This document shows, piece after piece, positions 22,410 to 36,729 of a stretch of DNA of 64,000 nt. The notes under the pieces were generated by a model. It did not search any database. It was not told the DNA's origin and saw nothing but the letters and a program-made list of their open reading frames with translations. Positions within the stretch are counted from its first letter, which is position 1. Each line of letters opens with the position of its first letter. The position numbers and the translations under genes were made by a program. Where the stretch lies: the NCBI RefSeq assembly GCF_900113575.1, contig NZ_FOPV01000010.1, positions 1 through 64,000 of the forward strand, written 5' to 3'. The DNA is from Nitrosospira sp. Nsp14 (GTDB lineage: Bacteria; Pseudomonadota; Gammaproteobacteria; Burkholderiales; Nitrosomonadaceae).

Positions 22410-23381
22410 ATGCTTTCAGAATTCGACATCATTCAACGTTATTTCAATCGTCCGGCACCCGGCGCTGTATTGGGCATAGGCGACGACGCGGCGTTGGTTG
22501 AGCCATCGGCTGGGATGGAACTCGCCGTTTCCACCGATATGCTGGTGTCCGGGCAGCATTTTTTTGCCGATGCCGAGCCGGGCGGGCTGGGGCACAAATC
22601 CCTCGCCGTAAATCTCTCCGACATGGCGGCGATGGGCGCGAGGCCGCGATGGGCGACACTTTCGCTTGCACTGCCTGCGTCGATGGCGCGCGAGAATGAA
22701 AAATGGCTGGAAGCATTCTCCGAAGGGTTTTTCAAACTCGCCAATGCCTATCAGGTGGAGCTTATCGGTGGGGATACTACCAGGGGGCCCCTGAACATCT
22801 GCGTGACCATCATTGGCGAAGTGGCGAAAGGCAACGCGCTGCGCCGACGCGGTGCGCGGTCGGGCGACGATATCTGGATATCTGGCCATCTCGGCGATGC
22901 GGCCCTGGCGCTGGCCCACCAGCAGAACCATATAGTGCTGGAAGCCGGTGAGATCGAAGCCTGTCTGCCCGCGCTGAATACGCCCACTCCCAGGGTCGGG
23001 TTGGGACAACGGTTGGTCGGCCTCGCGCACAGCGCAATCGACATTTCGGACGGATTGCTGGCGGACCTGGGGCATATTCTGGAATGTTCAAAAGCTTCCG
23101 GTATCATAAGCATGCACGAGATAAAGTGCTCAGCGCCGCTAAAAAAACGGCTTCCTCATCCACTGGCGCTGAAATGCCTGCTGGCCGGCGGAGATGACTA
23201 TGAACTTTGCTTTACTGCCTCAAGGTCCGATAGGCCGAAAATCGAAGCCCTTTCCCGCGAGCTGGCGTTGCCACTGACCCGTATCGGCAAAATTGGCAAG
23301 GGAAACGGTCTGGTCGTGCATGATGCCGCAGGTGAGACCGTAACGCTGGATACGAGGGGATATGACCATTTCCTCACCTGA
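22410..23381 (+). CDS. thiL: Thiamine-monophosphate kinase
   Basis: ThiL phosphorylates thiamine monophosphate to the active cofactor thiamine pyrophosphate. The chain opens with SEFDIIQRYF and has the Mg-ATP motif GIGDDAALVE near residue 22, NLSDMAAMGARP near 70 and the GGDTTRGP loop. 323 residues, normal length. pgpA starts 20 bases before its stop in another frame, so the two are coupled. Confidence 0.97.
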   Translation: MLSEFDIIQRYFNRPAPGAVLGIGDDAALVEPSAGMELAVSTDMLVSGQHFFADAEPGGLGHKSLAVNLSDMAAMGARPRWATLSLALPASMARENEKWLEAFSEGFFKLANAYQVELIGGDTTRGPLNICVTIIGEVAKGNALRRRGARSGDDIWISGHLGDAALALAHQQNHIVLEAGEIEACLPALNTPTPRVGLGQRLVGLAHSAIDISDGLLADLGHILECSKASGIISMHEIKCSAPLKKRLPHPLALKCLLAGGDDYELCFTASRSDRPKIEALSRELALPLTRIGKIGKGNGLVVHDAAGETVTLDTRGYDHFLT

Positions 23382-24030
23382 TGGAACTGTCGGCAAGTCG
23401 CGCGTTCGTCAGCCCGATGGCCTTGGGTCCGAACGCGAGGACCCGACGACAGGGCAATTGGAGGAATGGGAAAACGAACCAGACGCTGCCCGGGTCCCGT
23501 CTCAGGCGAAATTGCCAGGGGCGCCGGGGATAGACTCCACCAAGCCCTCGAAAGCATTCATCCGCAGCCGTCTGGCGTATTTCATCGCATTTGGCGGAGG
23601 CGCAGGCTTGAGCCGCTATGGTCCCGGCACCATGGGTACCCTTGCGGCTTTCCCCTTGTTTTGGATCCTGGCTTACTTCTTCGATCCGCTCGCTCTTCTC
23701 GTCCTGGTCGCGATGATGTTTCTGATCGGTATCTGGGCTTGCGGTGTCACCGGCCGCGCGCTCGGCAATCACGATCATGGCGGCATGGTTTGGGATGAAA
23801 TTACCGCTTTCACGCTGGTGCTCCTCTTTACGCCACCGATTGTCATGTGGCAGGCATTTGCATTTCTGCTGTTTCGTTTGTTCGATATAATCAAACCACC
23901 GCCCATCCGATATTACGATCGAACGTTGCGCGGTGGTTTCGGTGTAATGTTCGATGATTTGCTCGCCGCGTTCCTGACGCTGCTTTGTCTGGCCGCCTGG
24001 AAAGCGCTCGGTGTGGGATCTATGATGTAA
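23362..24030 (+). CDS. pgpA: Phosphatidylglycerophosphatase A with a long N-terminal extension
   Basis: PgpA removes phosphate from phosphatidylglycerophosphate to form phosphatidylglycerol in the inner membrane. The PgpA domain begins near residue 72 (YFIAFGGGAGLSRYGPGTMGT) and carries the acidic motif DHGGMVWDEITAF and FDIIKPPPIRYYD. Three or four hydrophobic segments follow. The first 70 residues are polar, rich in Pro, Glu and Ser, and absent from most homologues; the overlap with thiL may make the true start later, but no nearer ATG with a ribosome site is obvious. Length 222 residues. Confidence 0.92.
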   Translation: MTISSPDGTVGKSRVRQPDGLGSEREDPTTGQLEEWENEPDAARVPSQAKLPGAPGIDSTKPSKAFIRSRLAYFIAFGGGAGLSRYGPGTMGTLAAFPLFWILAYFFDPLALLVLVAMMFLIGIWACGVTGRALGNHDHGGMVWDEITAFTLVLLFTPPIVMWQAFAFLLFRLFDIIKPPPIRYYDRTLRGGFGVMFDDLLAAFLTLLCLAAWKALGVGSMM

Positions 24031-24140
24031 GGAACATATAGCCGGGCTCCTGCACGGCCCCATGGTGGTCTTGTGAATGGGCTTACCGCATTCCTTGACT
24101 GTGGTTTCGAGAGAACAGATTTTCCAGAGGAGCTCACCGA

Positions 24141-24650
24141 ATGGATGATCTTATGCTTCAGGACCTTGCCATAAAGGTCAGCGTCGCATTGGCCCAGCAG
24201 GGGCTGCTGCTTGCCACCGCAGAATCCTGCACTGGCGGGTGGCTGGGGCAAACCATCACATCGATTGCCGGAAGCTCCAGCTGGTACGACCGGGGCTTCA
24301 TTACCTATGCTACTGCCTCCAAGCACGAAATGCTGGCGGTGAGCACTTCAACCCTTGAACAGTATGGAGCGGTGTCCGAGCAAACCGCCTCGGAAATGGC
24401 TGCCGGCGTCATTACGCATAGTCATGCGCAGGTTGCCGTCTCCATTACCGGGATCGCCGGGCCGGATGGCGGCACCGCGGAAAAACCGGTAGGCATGGTT
24501 TGTTTCGCCTGGATGATGAAAGACGGACTGGCCTGCGCCGAAACGCGCTATTTCACCGGCAGCCGCGAGGAGATAAGGCGTCAATCCGTGGCGGAAGCGC
24601 TGCAAGGCGTCATCGATCTGTTACATGGCGTCCCGCCGCAAGTCGGATGA
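24141..24650 (+). CDS. pncC: Nicotinamide-nucleotide amidase (CinA C-terminal domain family)
   Basis: PncC converts nicotinamide mononucleotide to nicotinate mononucleotide in NAD recycling. The 169-residue chain is a stand-alone CinA C-terminal domain with the active-site block ATAESCTGGWLGQ (26-38), GFITYAT near 52, SEQTASEMAAG and SITGIAGPDGGTAEKPVG. The N-terminal molybdopterin-like domain of full CinA is absent. It stands about 110 bases after pgpA. Confidence 0.95.
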   Translation: MDDLMLQDLAIKVSVALAQQGLLLATAESCTGGWLGQTITSIAGSSSWYDRGFITYATASKHEMLAVSTSTLEQYGAVSEQTASEMAAGVITHSHAQVAVSITGIAGPDGGTAEKPVGMVCFAWMMKDGLACAETRYFTGSREEIRRQSVAEALQGVIDLLHGVPPQVG

Positions 24651-24661
24651 CAACCGCTTGT

Positions 24662-25297
24662 TCAGTGTGAATCGCCGGCGTGGTTGTGTGCGCCACCGTT
24701 CGACATGATGCGGTCGCTTGCTGCAATCGCAATGGCGGAAAACAGGAAAACCACATGAATTCCGGTCTGCGCCAGGATCGTCTTTTCGTCGTACGCGGCG
24801 GCATTGATGAAGGTCTTGAGCAGGTGGATGGACGAAATGCCGATGATCGCGGTGGCGAGCTTGACTTTGAGCACCGAGGCGTTGACATGGGACAGCCACT
24901 CCGGCTGATCCGGGTGTCCTTCCAGATTCATGCGTGAAACAAAGGTTTCGTAGCCGCCAATGATCACCATGATCAGCAGGTTCGAAATCATCACCACGTC
25001 GATCAAACCCAGCACGACCAGCATGATGGTTGTTTCGTTGATTTTGGAGGGCCGAGGGGCGCCTTCAACGGCAACCGCATCCAGAATATGCTGCAATGCG
25101 GCCTGATTGCCCATCACCGCACCGATCAGATCGAGTAATTCGACCCAGAAGTGGTATACGTATACGCATTGGGCAAGAATCAGCCCGAGGTATAACGGCA
25201 ATTGCAGCCAGCGCGTGGTAAAAATGAAATAGGCGAGCGGTTGAATTTTCGCTGGATGCTCGCGACGAGCATCAGCGTGGTCTTCGTGTATAGCCAT
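24662..25297 (-). CDS. YqhA/UPF0114-family inner membrane protein
   Basis: A 211-residue membrane protein with four hydrophobic segments. It matches the YqhA family in VMISNLLIMVIIGGYETFVS and in the ISSIHLLKTFINA block near residue 155. The function of the family is unknown. The first 20 and last 12 residues are polar and His-rich at the end. It is convergent with pncC (12 bases between stops) and divergent from the protease-TPR gene at 25414. Confidence 0.85.
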   Translation of the reverse strand: MAIHEDHADARREHPAKIQPLAYFIFTTRWLQLPLYLGLILAQCVYVYHFWVELLDLIGAVMGNQAALQHILDAVAVEGAPRPSKINETTIMLVVLGLIDVVMISNLLIMVIIGGYETFVSRMNLEGHPDQPEWLSHVNASVLKVKLATAIIGISSIHLLKTFINAAAYDEKTILAQTGIHVVFLFSAIAIAASDRIMSNGGAHNHAGDSH

Positions 25298-25413
25298 ATA
25301 TTTGGGATTCGCGGTAAACCCGCTATTTTACACTGCCGCATCCGTTTGGTGCGCGCACGGTTGGCGCTATATCTCGTGCCATCGCTGCTGCGCCTCGATA
25401 TCGGTTCAATCTG

Positions 25414-26778
25414 ATGAATGATACGGTTGTGATCTTGAATTTGCCGCTTGGGACGCACGAGAAACTCGCAGCCGTAATCCGCGGGGCGCTGGTCATTGCC
25501 TTGCTCTTGCCCTGCGCGGTGCGAGGTGCGGGCCCCGAAACGATCGAAGCGCGAATTTTGGCGCGAGTCTCGCCCTCCGTGGTTGGGGTGAACATGCTTG
25601 ACGCCCTCAGCAATTCCGTTGGCGAAGGCAGCGGTGTCGTGATTGGACCCGGTCAAGTGATTACAACGTGTCACATTGCGGATAAAGGCAAGAATGGCTA
25701 CGTGCTACATTCAGGCAAACGTTTCGAAGCGGTGCTGCAATCCGCGCAACCAGATCTCGACTTTTGCCTGTTGAAAGTGCCCGGTCTGGGAGCGCCCTCT
25801 GCTACCCTGAGTTCAGCATTAAACGCAAAGACCGGCCAGCGTGTTTATGCGGTAGGAATGTCTGCCGACCAGAATCCTCCGCAACCGAGCCTAAGCAAAG
25901 GGGTGATTTCCAGCCTGCGGCCTTATCTGCGATCCCACTACATGCGCATCTCCGCGCCGGTACCTTCAGCCTTTAGCGGTGGCGGATTGTTCGACGCCCA
26001 TGGCGCGCTGTTCGGTATACTCTCGCACCCCCCTGGCAAAGGCAGTAATGTCACGTTTGTGCTACCGGCCGATTGGATAGGGGAATTACCGATTAAAGTG
26101 CAGCCGGGCCCGGAAATGACAAAAAAAGATAAATCCGCCTGGCTTGACCGCGCCCTGGCGCTGGAAAAGAGCGCCGACTGGCGCGGATTGTTGAAACTCT
26201 CGCAGCAGGAGGTCAGCCGTCATTCCGGAAACGCCGCTGCCTGGTTCACCTTGGGCATGGCTTTCGCAAATCTGAAGCAATATGAACAAGCAATTCAAGC
26301 GTATCGCGAAGCCATACGGAATCAGGCCGAGTATGGTGACGCCTGGCATTACCTTGGTGTCGCTTACGCCAATCTGAAAGACTACGACAATGCGATTCAA
26401 GCCTACAGGGATGCTTTAAGCATGCAGCCCGAGGACGCCCAAACCTGGTACGACCTCGGTCTTGTATACGGTGAGCGCAAACAATACCCGCATGCTATCC
26501 ATGCCTATCGGGAAGCGCTGCGCCTGGATGAGGAGAATGCGGCCGCCTGGTACAACCTGGGCATGACCTATGACGATCTAAAACTATACGGAGAGGCGAT
26601 AGAGGCTTACAACGAAACGGTGCGCATCCAGCCGGAGAACGCGGACGCGTGGTATAAACTTGGCGTGGATTACGCCGTTCTAGGCGAACGCAGCAGGATA
26701 AGGGAAGTCTATCAGGCGCTGCGCAAGCTGGATTCGAAGCGGGCGGAGCAGTATTTCAACACCTATATTCTTCCTTGA
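25414..26778 (+). CDS. Secreted trypsin-like protease domain fused to TPR repeats
   Basis: A 454-residue protein with an N-terminal hydrophobic signal (about 19-38), a chymotrypsin-fold domain (about 45-225) and about five TPR repeats (about 265-440). The presumed triad is the His in TTCHIADKG, the Asp in QPDLDFCLLK and the Ser in AFSGGGLFDAHG. The last differs from the usual GNSGGP, so activity is uncertain. The TPR units follow the pattern AWYNLGMTYDDLKLYGEAI. Location is probably periplasmic. It lies just before recA but has its own 116-base divergent promoter region with the YqhA-like gene. Confidence 0.8.
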   Translation: MNDTVVILNLPLGTHEKLAAVIRGALVIALLLPCAVRGAGPETIEARILARVSPSVVGVNMLDALSNSVGEGSGVVIGPGQVITTCHIADKGKNGYVLHSGKRFEAVLQSAQPDLDFCLLKVPGLGAPSATLSSALNAKTGQRVYAVGMSADQNPPQPSLSKGVISSLRPYLRSHYMRISAPVPSAFSGGGLFDAHGALFGILSHPPGKGSNVTFVLPADWIGELPIKVQPGPEMTKKDKSAWLDRALALEKSADWRGLLKLSQQEVSRHSGNAAAWFTLGMAFANLKQYEQAIQAYREAIRNQAEYGDAWHYLGVAYANLKDYDNAIQAYRDALSMQPEDAQTWYDLGLVYGERKQYPHAIHAYREALRLDEENAAAWYNLGMTYDDLKLYGEAIEAYNETVRIQPENADAWYKLGVDYAVLGERSRIREVYQALRKLDSKRAEQYFNTYILP

Positions 26779-26874
26779 ACAGTTTGGCCGTTCGAAACAC
26801 ATTGTCATTCTTCTCGCGCTTTTACGGTTGAACTACCTATGCGATAATCGATCCCATTCATAAAGGAAATTCTC

Positions 26875-27893
<1,019 letters not shown>

Positions 27894-27894
<1 letters not shown>

Positions 27895-28400
27895 TGGTGG
27901 AGGGGGAGAGAACCACCGGTTCCGCCATCGATGGGGTGGCCAGGAAGCGCAGGCCACGCCCCAACCTCAAGACGCGCGCTTTGGGTTACCTTGCCCGGCG
28001 CGAACATTCCCGGCTGGAGCTGGAAAGAAAGCTCGCGCCCCATGCCAAATCTTCCGCGGAACTTGCCGCTGTGCTCGATAAGCTGGAACAATGCGGCTTC
28101 CTGTCAGCTGTGCGCATGGTGGAGCAGCTGGTGCACGTTCGCAAAAGCAAGTTCGGCAGCCGGCGTATCGTGCATGAGTTACGCGAGAAGGGCATTCCCG
28201 AGAATCTAATCGCGGCGGCGTTGCCTAACATGAAGGAAACCGAGCATGACCGGGCGCGGGAAGTGTGGCGGAAAAGGTTTAAAGCCATGCCCGCGGATGC
28301 AAAGGAACTTGGCAGGCAAATGCGTTTTCTCATGAATAGGGGGTTCGCAGCCGACGTGATACATCATGTCCTGCATCATGCGGACGAGGAAGTAACATGA
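27894..28400 (+). CDS. recX: RecA regulator RecX
   Basis: RecX binds RecA filaments and limits their activity. The 168-residue chain shows three-helix repeats with the family features LGYLARREHSRLELERKL, LDKLEQCGFLS and the final RFLMNRGFAADVIHHVL. It starts on the last base of the recA stop and ends by a four-base overlap with the following lipoprotein gene, so all three can be co-translated. Confidence 0.94.
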
Positions 28401-28783
28401 AGCAGCGGGAAATGCAGAGGCAGGCCCAGCGGTCGTCCAAGTGTCTCGGCCGCAATCTTTTGGTGGCGTGGGCAGTCGGCGTTCTTCTGGGCGGATGCAG
28501 TGCAACCAGCGTCTCACCTATAAGTCAACTTAACGCCTCTCCGGCGAATTTCGACGGCAAGGAGGTCATGCTTCGCGGGGTGGCAAAAGACGTTACCCGT
28601 ATGCCATTGTTAAACCTGAAGTCTTACGTGTTGAAAGACGATAGCGGCGAAGCAACCATACTGACGGAGCGCGAGCTGCCGAAGATGAATGAAGAAATTC
28701 GTGTCAAGGTTAAGGTGAGAAACTTCGCAATTATCAATGGAGAATCGCTGGGTACGACCTTTGTAGAGGTGGAGCGGCACTGA
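28397..28783 (+). CDS. Small OB-fold-like lipoprotein
   Basis: A 128-residue protein of unrecognised specific function. It has a basic N-terminus, a hydrophobic segment and a lipobox LLGGC with Cys near 34. The mature part (FDGKEVMLRGVAKDVTR, SYVLKDDSGEATIL, VKVKVRNFAII) has the alternating strand pattern of bacterial OB-fold proteins. It overlaps the recX stop by four bases and ends 69 bases before alaS. Fusion of its expression to recAX suggests nothing firm about its role. Confidence 0.75.
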   Translation: MKQREMQRQAQRSSKCLGRNLLVAWAVGVLLGGCSATSVSPISQLNASPANFDGKEVMLRGVAKDVTRMPLLNLKSYVLKDDSGEATILTERELPKMNEEIRVKVKVRNFAIINGESLGTTFVEVERH

Positions 28784-28852
28784 AGCCACAAGCCTGACAT
28801 GTCGTTGGAAGGCGAGTGGAATCCCGTTCACCATTGTTCTGATGAAGCCGAG

Positions 28853-33406
<4,554 letters not shown>

Positions 33407-33451
33407 CCCATCATTACCGAGTATTGCGGTTAGAATCCTGCAAGCGCTGGG

Positions 33452-33847
33452 TCAGAGCGTAGGATTCGACTCATGTGAATAAGTCTTCTCGTGCAGGTTT
33501 TGACACCGCACGCAGCGCCGTGCCGTAGGGTAGGCCATCAGTCGCTCAAAGCCGATCTCGCCGCCGCAATCGACGCAGTCGCCGAAATCCAAGTCCGCCA
33601 GGCGTTTCAGAGCGGCCTCCACCGCGCGTATCTCGTGCACCTGGCGGTCCACGAGGGCAGCATCCACGTCCACGAGCATGTCGGCAACCGAGTCATCACC
33701 GGGATCGGCCACGCTGCCTGCCAGATCGGCGTAATGCTCATTACCCGAGCGCTCAAGCTCGTCGCGTATTTCCTCCCTGAGCTCCAGATAGCGTTGCTGC
33801 AGGACTGCTTTCACTTGCGCCAGTTGATCTTCGGTAAGGTCTGCCAT
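33452..33847 (-). CDS. DksA/TraR-family zinc-finger protein
   Basis: Members of this family bind the secondary channel of RNA polymerase and modify promoter response. The 131-residue chain has a long N-terminal coiled coil (about 5-85) with acidic residues near the tip (DPGDDSVADM, 49-58) and a four-cysteine zinc finger at 91, 94, 112 and 115. It is shorter than canonical DksA, so it is a paralogue. It stands convergent with smr and divergent from nothing; the peroxiredoxin gene lies upstream on the same strand. Confidence 0.88.
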   Translation of the reverse strand: MADLTEDQLAQVKAVLQQRYLELREEIRDELERSGNEHYADLAGSVADPGDDSVADMLVDVDAALVDRQVHEIRAVEAALKRLADLDFGDCVDCGGEIGFERLMAYPTARRCVRCQNLHEKTYSHESNPTL

Positions 33848-33895
33848 GGTAGGTTTTTCCGCCAGTGATATTGATGTCCACTTTCATAACATAGC

Positions 33896-34438
33896 TCACG
33901 AATCCGGTCTTTGCCCACTCTTAAGCTTCTTCAGGTCCTCGATCACTTGCGCTGAATTGCGCGAAGTGCTCGCGGACAAGTAAATCTTCGCGATCCGTCC
34001 TTGGGGATCAATCACAAACGTATTCCGCTTCGCCAGGCTGCCACCCTCCCGCAGCGAGTCGTAACGCGCAGCGGTCTCGCCTTTGCCATCCGAAAGAAGC
34101 GGGAACGGAAGGCTGTATTTCTTTGCGAAGTCCGCGTGACTGGCAGTATTGTCCACGCTCACGCCCACCACCTGCGCGCCGAGTTCGGAAAGCTGATGGA
34201 TATCGTCACGATATTTACATGCCTGCTCAGTGCAACCCGGGGTATCGTCCTTGACGTAGAAGTAAAGCACCAGCCACTTGCCGCGATAATCCGAGAGTTT
34301 ATGCGTCTGCCCAGTCTGATCGGGAAGGCTGAAGTCTGGCGCGGCCTCCCCAACCTTGGGCCCTGCCGCATGCGCGCCATGATTCGCGAAGAACAGCACC
34401 GCCGCCATTAGCAGCGCAAGAATCGCTCGTGTTTTCAT
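33896..34438 (-). CDS. Periplasmic BCP-type peroxiredoxin
   Basis: A thiol peroxidase that reduces hydrogen peroxide and organic peroxides. The start at 34438 (MKTRAILALLMAAV) is preceded by an AGAGGA ribosome site and gives a clear signal peptide ending near residue 25 (AHAAG), so the enzyme is probably exported. The peroxidatic C69 and resolving C74 in DTPGCTEQACKYRD are five residues apart, the BCP/PrxQ pattern. 180 residues. Most BCP proteins are cytoplasmic; the signal peptide is notable. Confidence 0.9.
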   Translation of the reverse strand: MKTRAILALLMAAVLFFANHGAHAAGPKVGEAAPDFSLPDQTGQTHKLSDYRGKWLVLYFYVKDDTPGCTEQACKYRDDIHQLSELGAQVVGVSVDNTASHADFAKKYSLPFPLLSDGKGETAARYDSLREGGSLAKRNTFVIDPQGRIAKIYLSASTSRNSAQVIEDLKKLKSGQRPDS

Positions 34439-34582
34439 GATATATCCTCTTAAGTGTGCAACAGGTATGCAATAGAACGGGTCGAGCCAAGGGTAACCCC
34501 AAATGGCTCCCAGAAACTTTCCTTCCACCTCGTCAGCTTGGTGCCCTGGCCTGTTCGGCAATGGAATTCAAATTGCCCGCCG

Positions 34583-35833
34583 TCATGGGGCTGGTTGCGG
34601 CTTGCGCACTGGCCAAGCCCAGGTCCGTAGCAACAGCGCTGATAGCGCAGCCAGGCTTCCAGCGAAGAAAAACGCCTTCGGCGCACCCTGAAATTGCCAG
34701 ATGGACCCGAACAGCAACCCGGCTGGAATCGCTGCGATGCCCACCATCAGATGATACCAGCCGAAGGCTGTCCCGCGCTCGCGCGGGCTCGCGTAGTCAC
34801 TTATGTTGGCCCGCTCCGCGCCCTCGCTCATGCCCGCGCAAAGGCCGTAGAAGATGCTCACCGTCCACAGCCCGACGCTATGCTCCACCATACCAAGCAT
34901 CAGGAACGAAACCGAAAAGGTCGTCCAGCCCAGCAGCATCAATGCGCCTCGCCCGAAGCTATCGGCCAAGCGTCCGCCCCAGGTGGAAGTCGCGGCCTTG
35001 CACAGATTCAGCGCGGCCCAAAGCAACAACAATTCGACCGTGGCGACGCCCAATTGGTGCCCCAGCAGCAGGATAAAGGTTTCCGACGTCCGCGCGAACG
35101 TGAACAGCATCAGCACCAGCAGGTAGCGTCGCATAGGCACGGATAAGACCGACCAGCGCAATGGCGGCAGCGCAACACGCGCAGTAGCGGGAGCAGACGC
35201 TGGCGCATTATCAGGGGTGTTCTTGTTTTCTTCCTTTACCCCCACGCCCAGCAGCAGCACTGCAATAAAACCCGGCACTGCTGACCACAGGATGACCTCA
35301 GCCAGGCCCATCCCCGACCATGCCAGCACAGCTGCCGCTGCCAGGCTTCCCGCCACCGCGCCGGCATTATCCAGTGCGCGATGATAGCCGAAAGCGTAGC
35401 CGTGCATACCTGACGGGGTCGCATCCGCAACCAGCGCATCGCGCGGCGCGCTGCGCAAGCCCTTGCCCACGCGGTCGATACTGCGCAGTACCAGGATTGC
35501 CGGCCACGAACCAGCCAACCCCAGCAGGGGCCGTGCAATGTTGGAAAGCGTATAGCCCGCGACCGCCAGCCCCTTGCGCCGACCGCTCATGATGTCGGAG
35601 TGGCGCCCCGACGATAGCTTGATCAGGCTTGCTACCGCGTCCGCAACCCCCTCGATCAAGCCCAGGGCAACCGGCCCCGCTGCAAGCACCGTCGCCAGCA
35701 AAATAGGGATGAGCGGGATAACGATATCGGAAGCAAAATCATTGAAAAAACTGACCAGACCGAGCACGATTACCGTGCGCGGCAGTTTGGTGGCAGGAGG
35801 ATTTTCCTGCGGTTCTTCAGCCGGTTTATTCAT
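34583..35833 (-). CDS. Major facilitator superfamily transporter
   Basis: A 416-residue protein with about twelve hydrophobic segments split by a central polar loop (about residues 205-225, ENKNTPDNAPAS). MFS signature elements are visible: SSGRHSDIMSGRRKGLAVAG after the second segment and GGRLADSFGRGALML in the second half. RSIDRVGKGLRSAPRDALVAD resembles a subgroup annotated as MFS permeases of unknown substrate. Both flanks are non-coding for about 30-145 bases. Confidence 0.85.
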   Translation of the reverse strand: MNKPAEEPQENPPATKLPRTVIVLGLVSFFNDFASDIVIPLIPILLATVLAAGPVALGLIEGVADAVASLIKLSSGRHSDIMSGRRKGLAVAGYTLSNIARPLLGLAGSWPAILVLRSIDRVGKGLRSAPRDALVADATPSGMHGYAFGYHRALDNAGAVAGSLAAAAVLAWSGMGLAEVILWSAVPGFIAVLLLGVGVKEENKNTPDNAPASAPATARVALPPLRWSVLSVPMRRYLLVLMLFTFARTSETFILLLGHQLGVATVELLLLWAALNLCKAATSTWGGRLADSFGRGALMLLGWTTFSVSFLMLGMVEHSVGLWTVSIFYGLCAGMSEGAERANISDYASPRERGTAFGWYHLMVGIAAIPAGLLFGSIWQFQGAPKAFFFAGSLAALSALLLRTWAWPVRKPQPAP

Positions 35834-35863
35834 CCCGGCATATTAGCGTAAAATGCTGTCACC

Positions 35864-35939
35864 GCCCTGGTAGCTCAGTGGATAGAGCGACCCCCTCCTA
35901 AGGGGTAGGTCACACGTTCGATTCGTGTTCAGGGCGCCA
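35864..35939 (+). tRNA. tRNA-Arg (anticodon CCU)
   Basis: A complete 76-base cloverleaf: acceptor stem GCCCTGG with TCAGGGC, D arm GCTC/GAGC, anticodon stem ACCCC/GGGGT with loop CTCCTAA (anticodon CCT), T arm ACACG/CGTGT with TTCGATT, discriminator G and an encoded CCA at 35937-35939. It marks the change from core genes to the accessory region on its right, so it may have served as an integration site. Confidence 0.95.
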
Positions 35940-36447
35940 ATGTTCATGCTGGTTTCAGGCTGAGATGCTCATCTGAGCGCTACAAATACATCAGAGATGT
36001 AACCGTTTTGTAACCGGTTATACAGAACACCGCTGTCATCACTCCCGATTGGTAAATGCTAGCCAAGTGCAACCCTCGCGCCTCCTTTGCCGAAAGACAA
36101 AGGAGGTGATGGCCGCTATACCTATATACCTAACGTGTTTACCGCATCAGACTCCACGCAGGTCACCGCCCCAGAGGCCACGAAGTATTGGTAGTCACTA
36201 TGCGTCTTGCGATATGACGTACCGTTTGCCTCTATAAAATAAACGCGTCAACGTGGCGCAGTTATAACACCCACGCCCATACTCAGGTGTACCTTCGTCC
36301 AATTGCTTTATTAGGATGCGACTGAAGCTTACCCCTTTTACGAGTCCGCGAATCCGCAACGGCATGCTTTCATCGATAAACAAACATTTCCTTAACCCTG
36401 TATTGGTAGTAAGCTTTACCACTATTACTTTTTTTAGGAGAAGGGTT
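35940..36447. other. Non-coding stretch after tRNA-Arg with a hairpin that masks a ribosome-site sequence
   Basis: No gene is convincing in these 508 bases. At 36081-36106 a 9-bp perfect stem (CCTCCTTTG with CAAAGGAGG, 8-base loop) buries the sequence AAAGGAGGTGAT, a full match to the anti-Shine-Dalgarno end of 16S rRNA. A short 42-codon frame begins directly after (36109, MAAIPIYLTC) but is not recognisable and the spacing to the ribosome site is too short. Confidence 0.4.
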
Positions 36448-36729
36448 ATGGCAAATGTCGAGAAAGTCAGTGTAGCGCTGACTGCGGAAATGGCGGCCAT
36501 GATGCGCCAAGCGGTGGAAAGCGGGGAGTATGCCTCGGCGAGCGAGGTGGTGCGCGAAGCCTTGCGTGATTGGAAGTTTCGCAGGGCGCAGCGCGATCAA
36601 ATCATCGCTGAACTGGGACGGCAATGGGACGCGGGCATTGCCAGCGGTCTGGCAACAGAGGGCAATGAAGCCTTCTCCCGCGTTCGAGCCCGGCTGGATG
36701 CGAAGCTCTCCGGCCACCGCCCTGCATGA
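36448..36729 (+). CDS. parD: ParD-family antitoxin
   Basis: The 93-residue protein has the ParD/CopG ribbon-helix-helix start ([24 protein letters not shown]) with the classic [14 protein letters not shown] block at about 34-47, then a C-terminal tail that would bind toxin. A TTAGGAGAAGGGTT ribosome site precedes the ATG at 36448. The stop overlaps the parE start by four bases (ATGA), as in working parDE pairs. The toxin gene that follows is frameshifted. Confidence 0.9.
   Translation: MANVEKVSVALTAEMAAMMRQAVESGEYASASEVVREALRDWKFRRAQRDQIIAELGRQWDAGIASGLATEGNEAFSRVRARLDAKLSGHRPA

Noticed and set aside
26779-26874. SOS box before recA
   Set aside because: No CTGT-N8-ACAG or close variant is visible.
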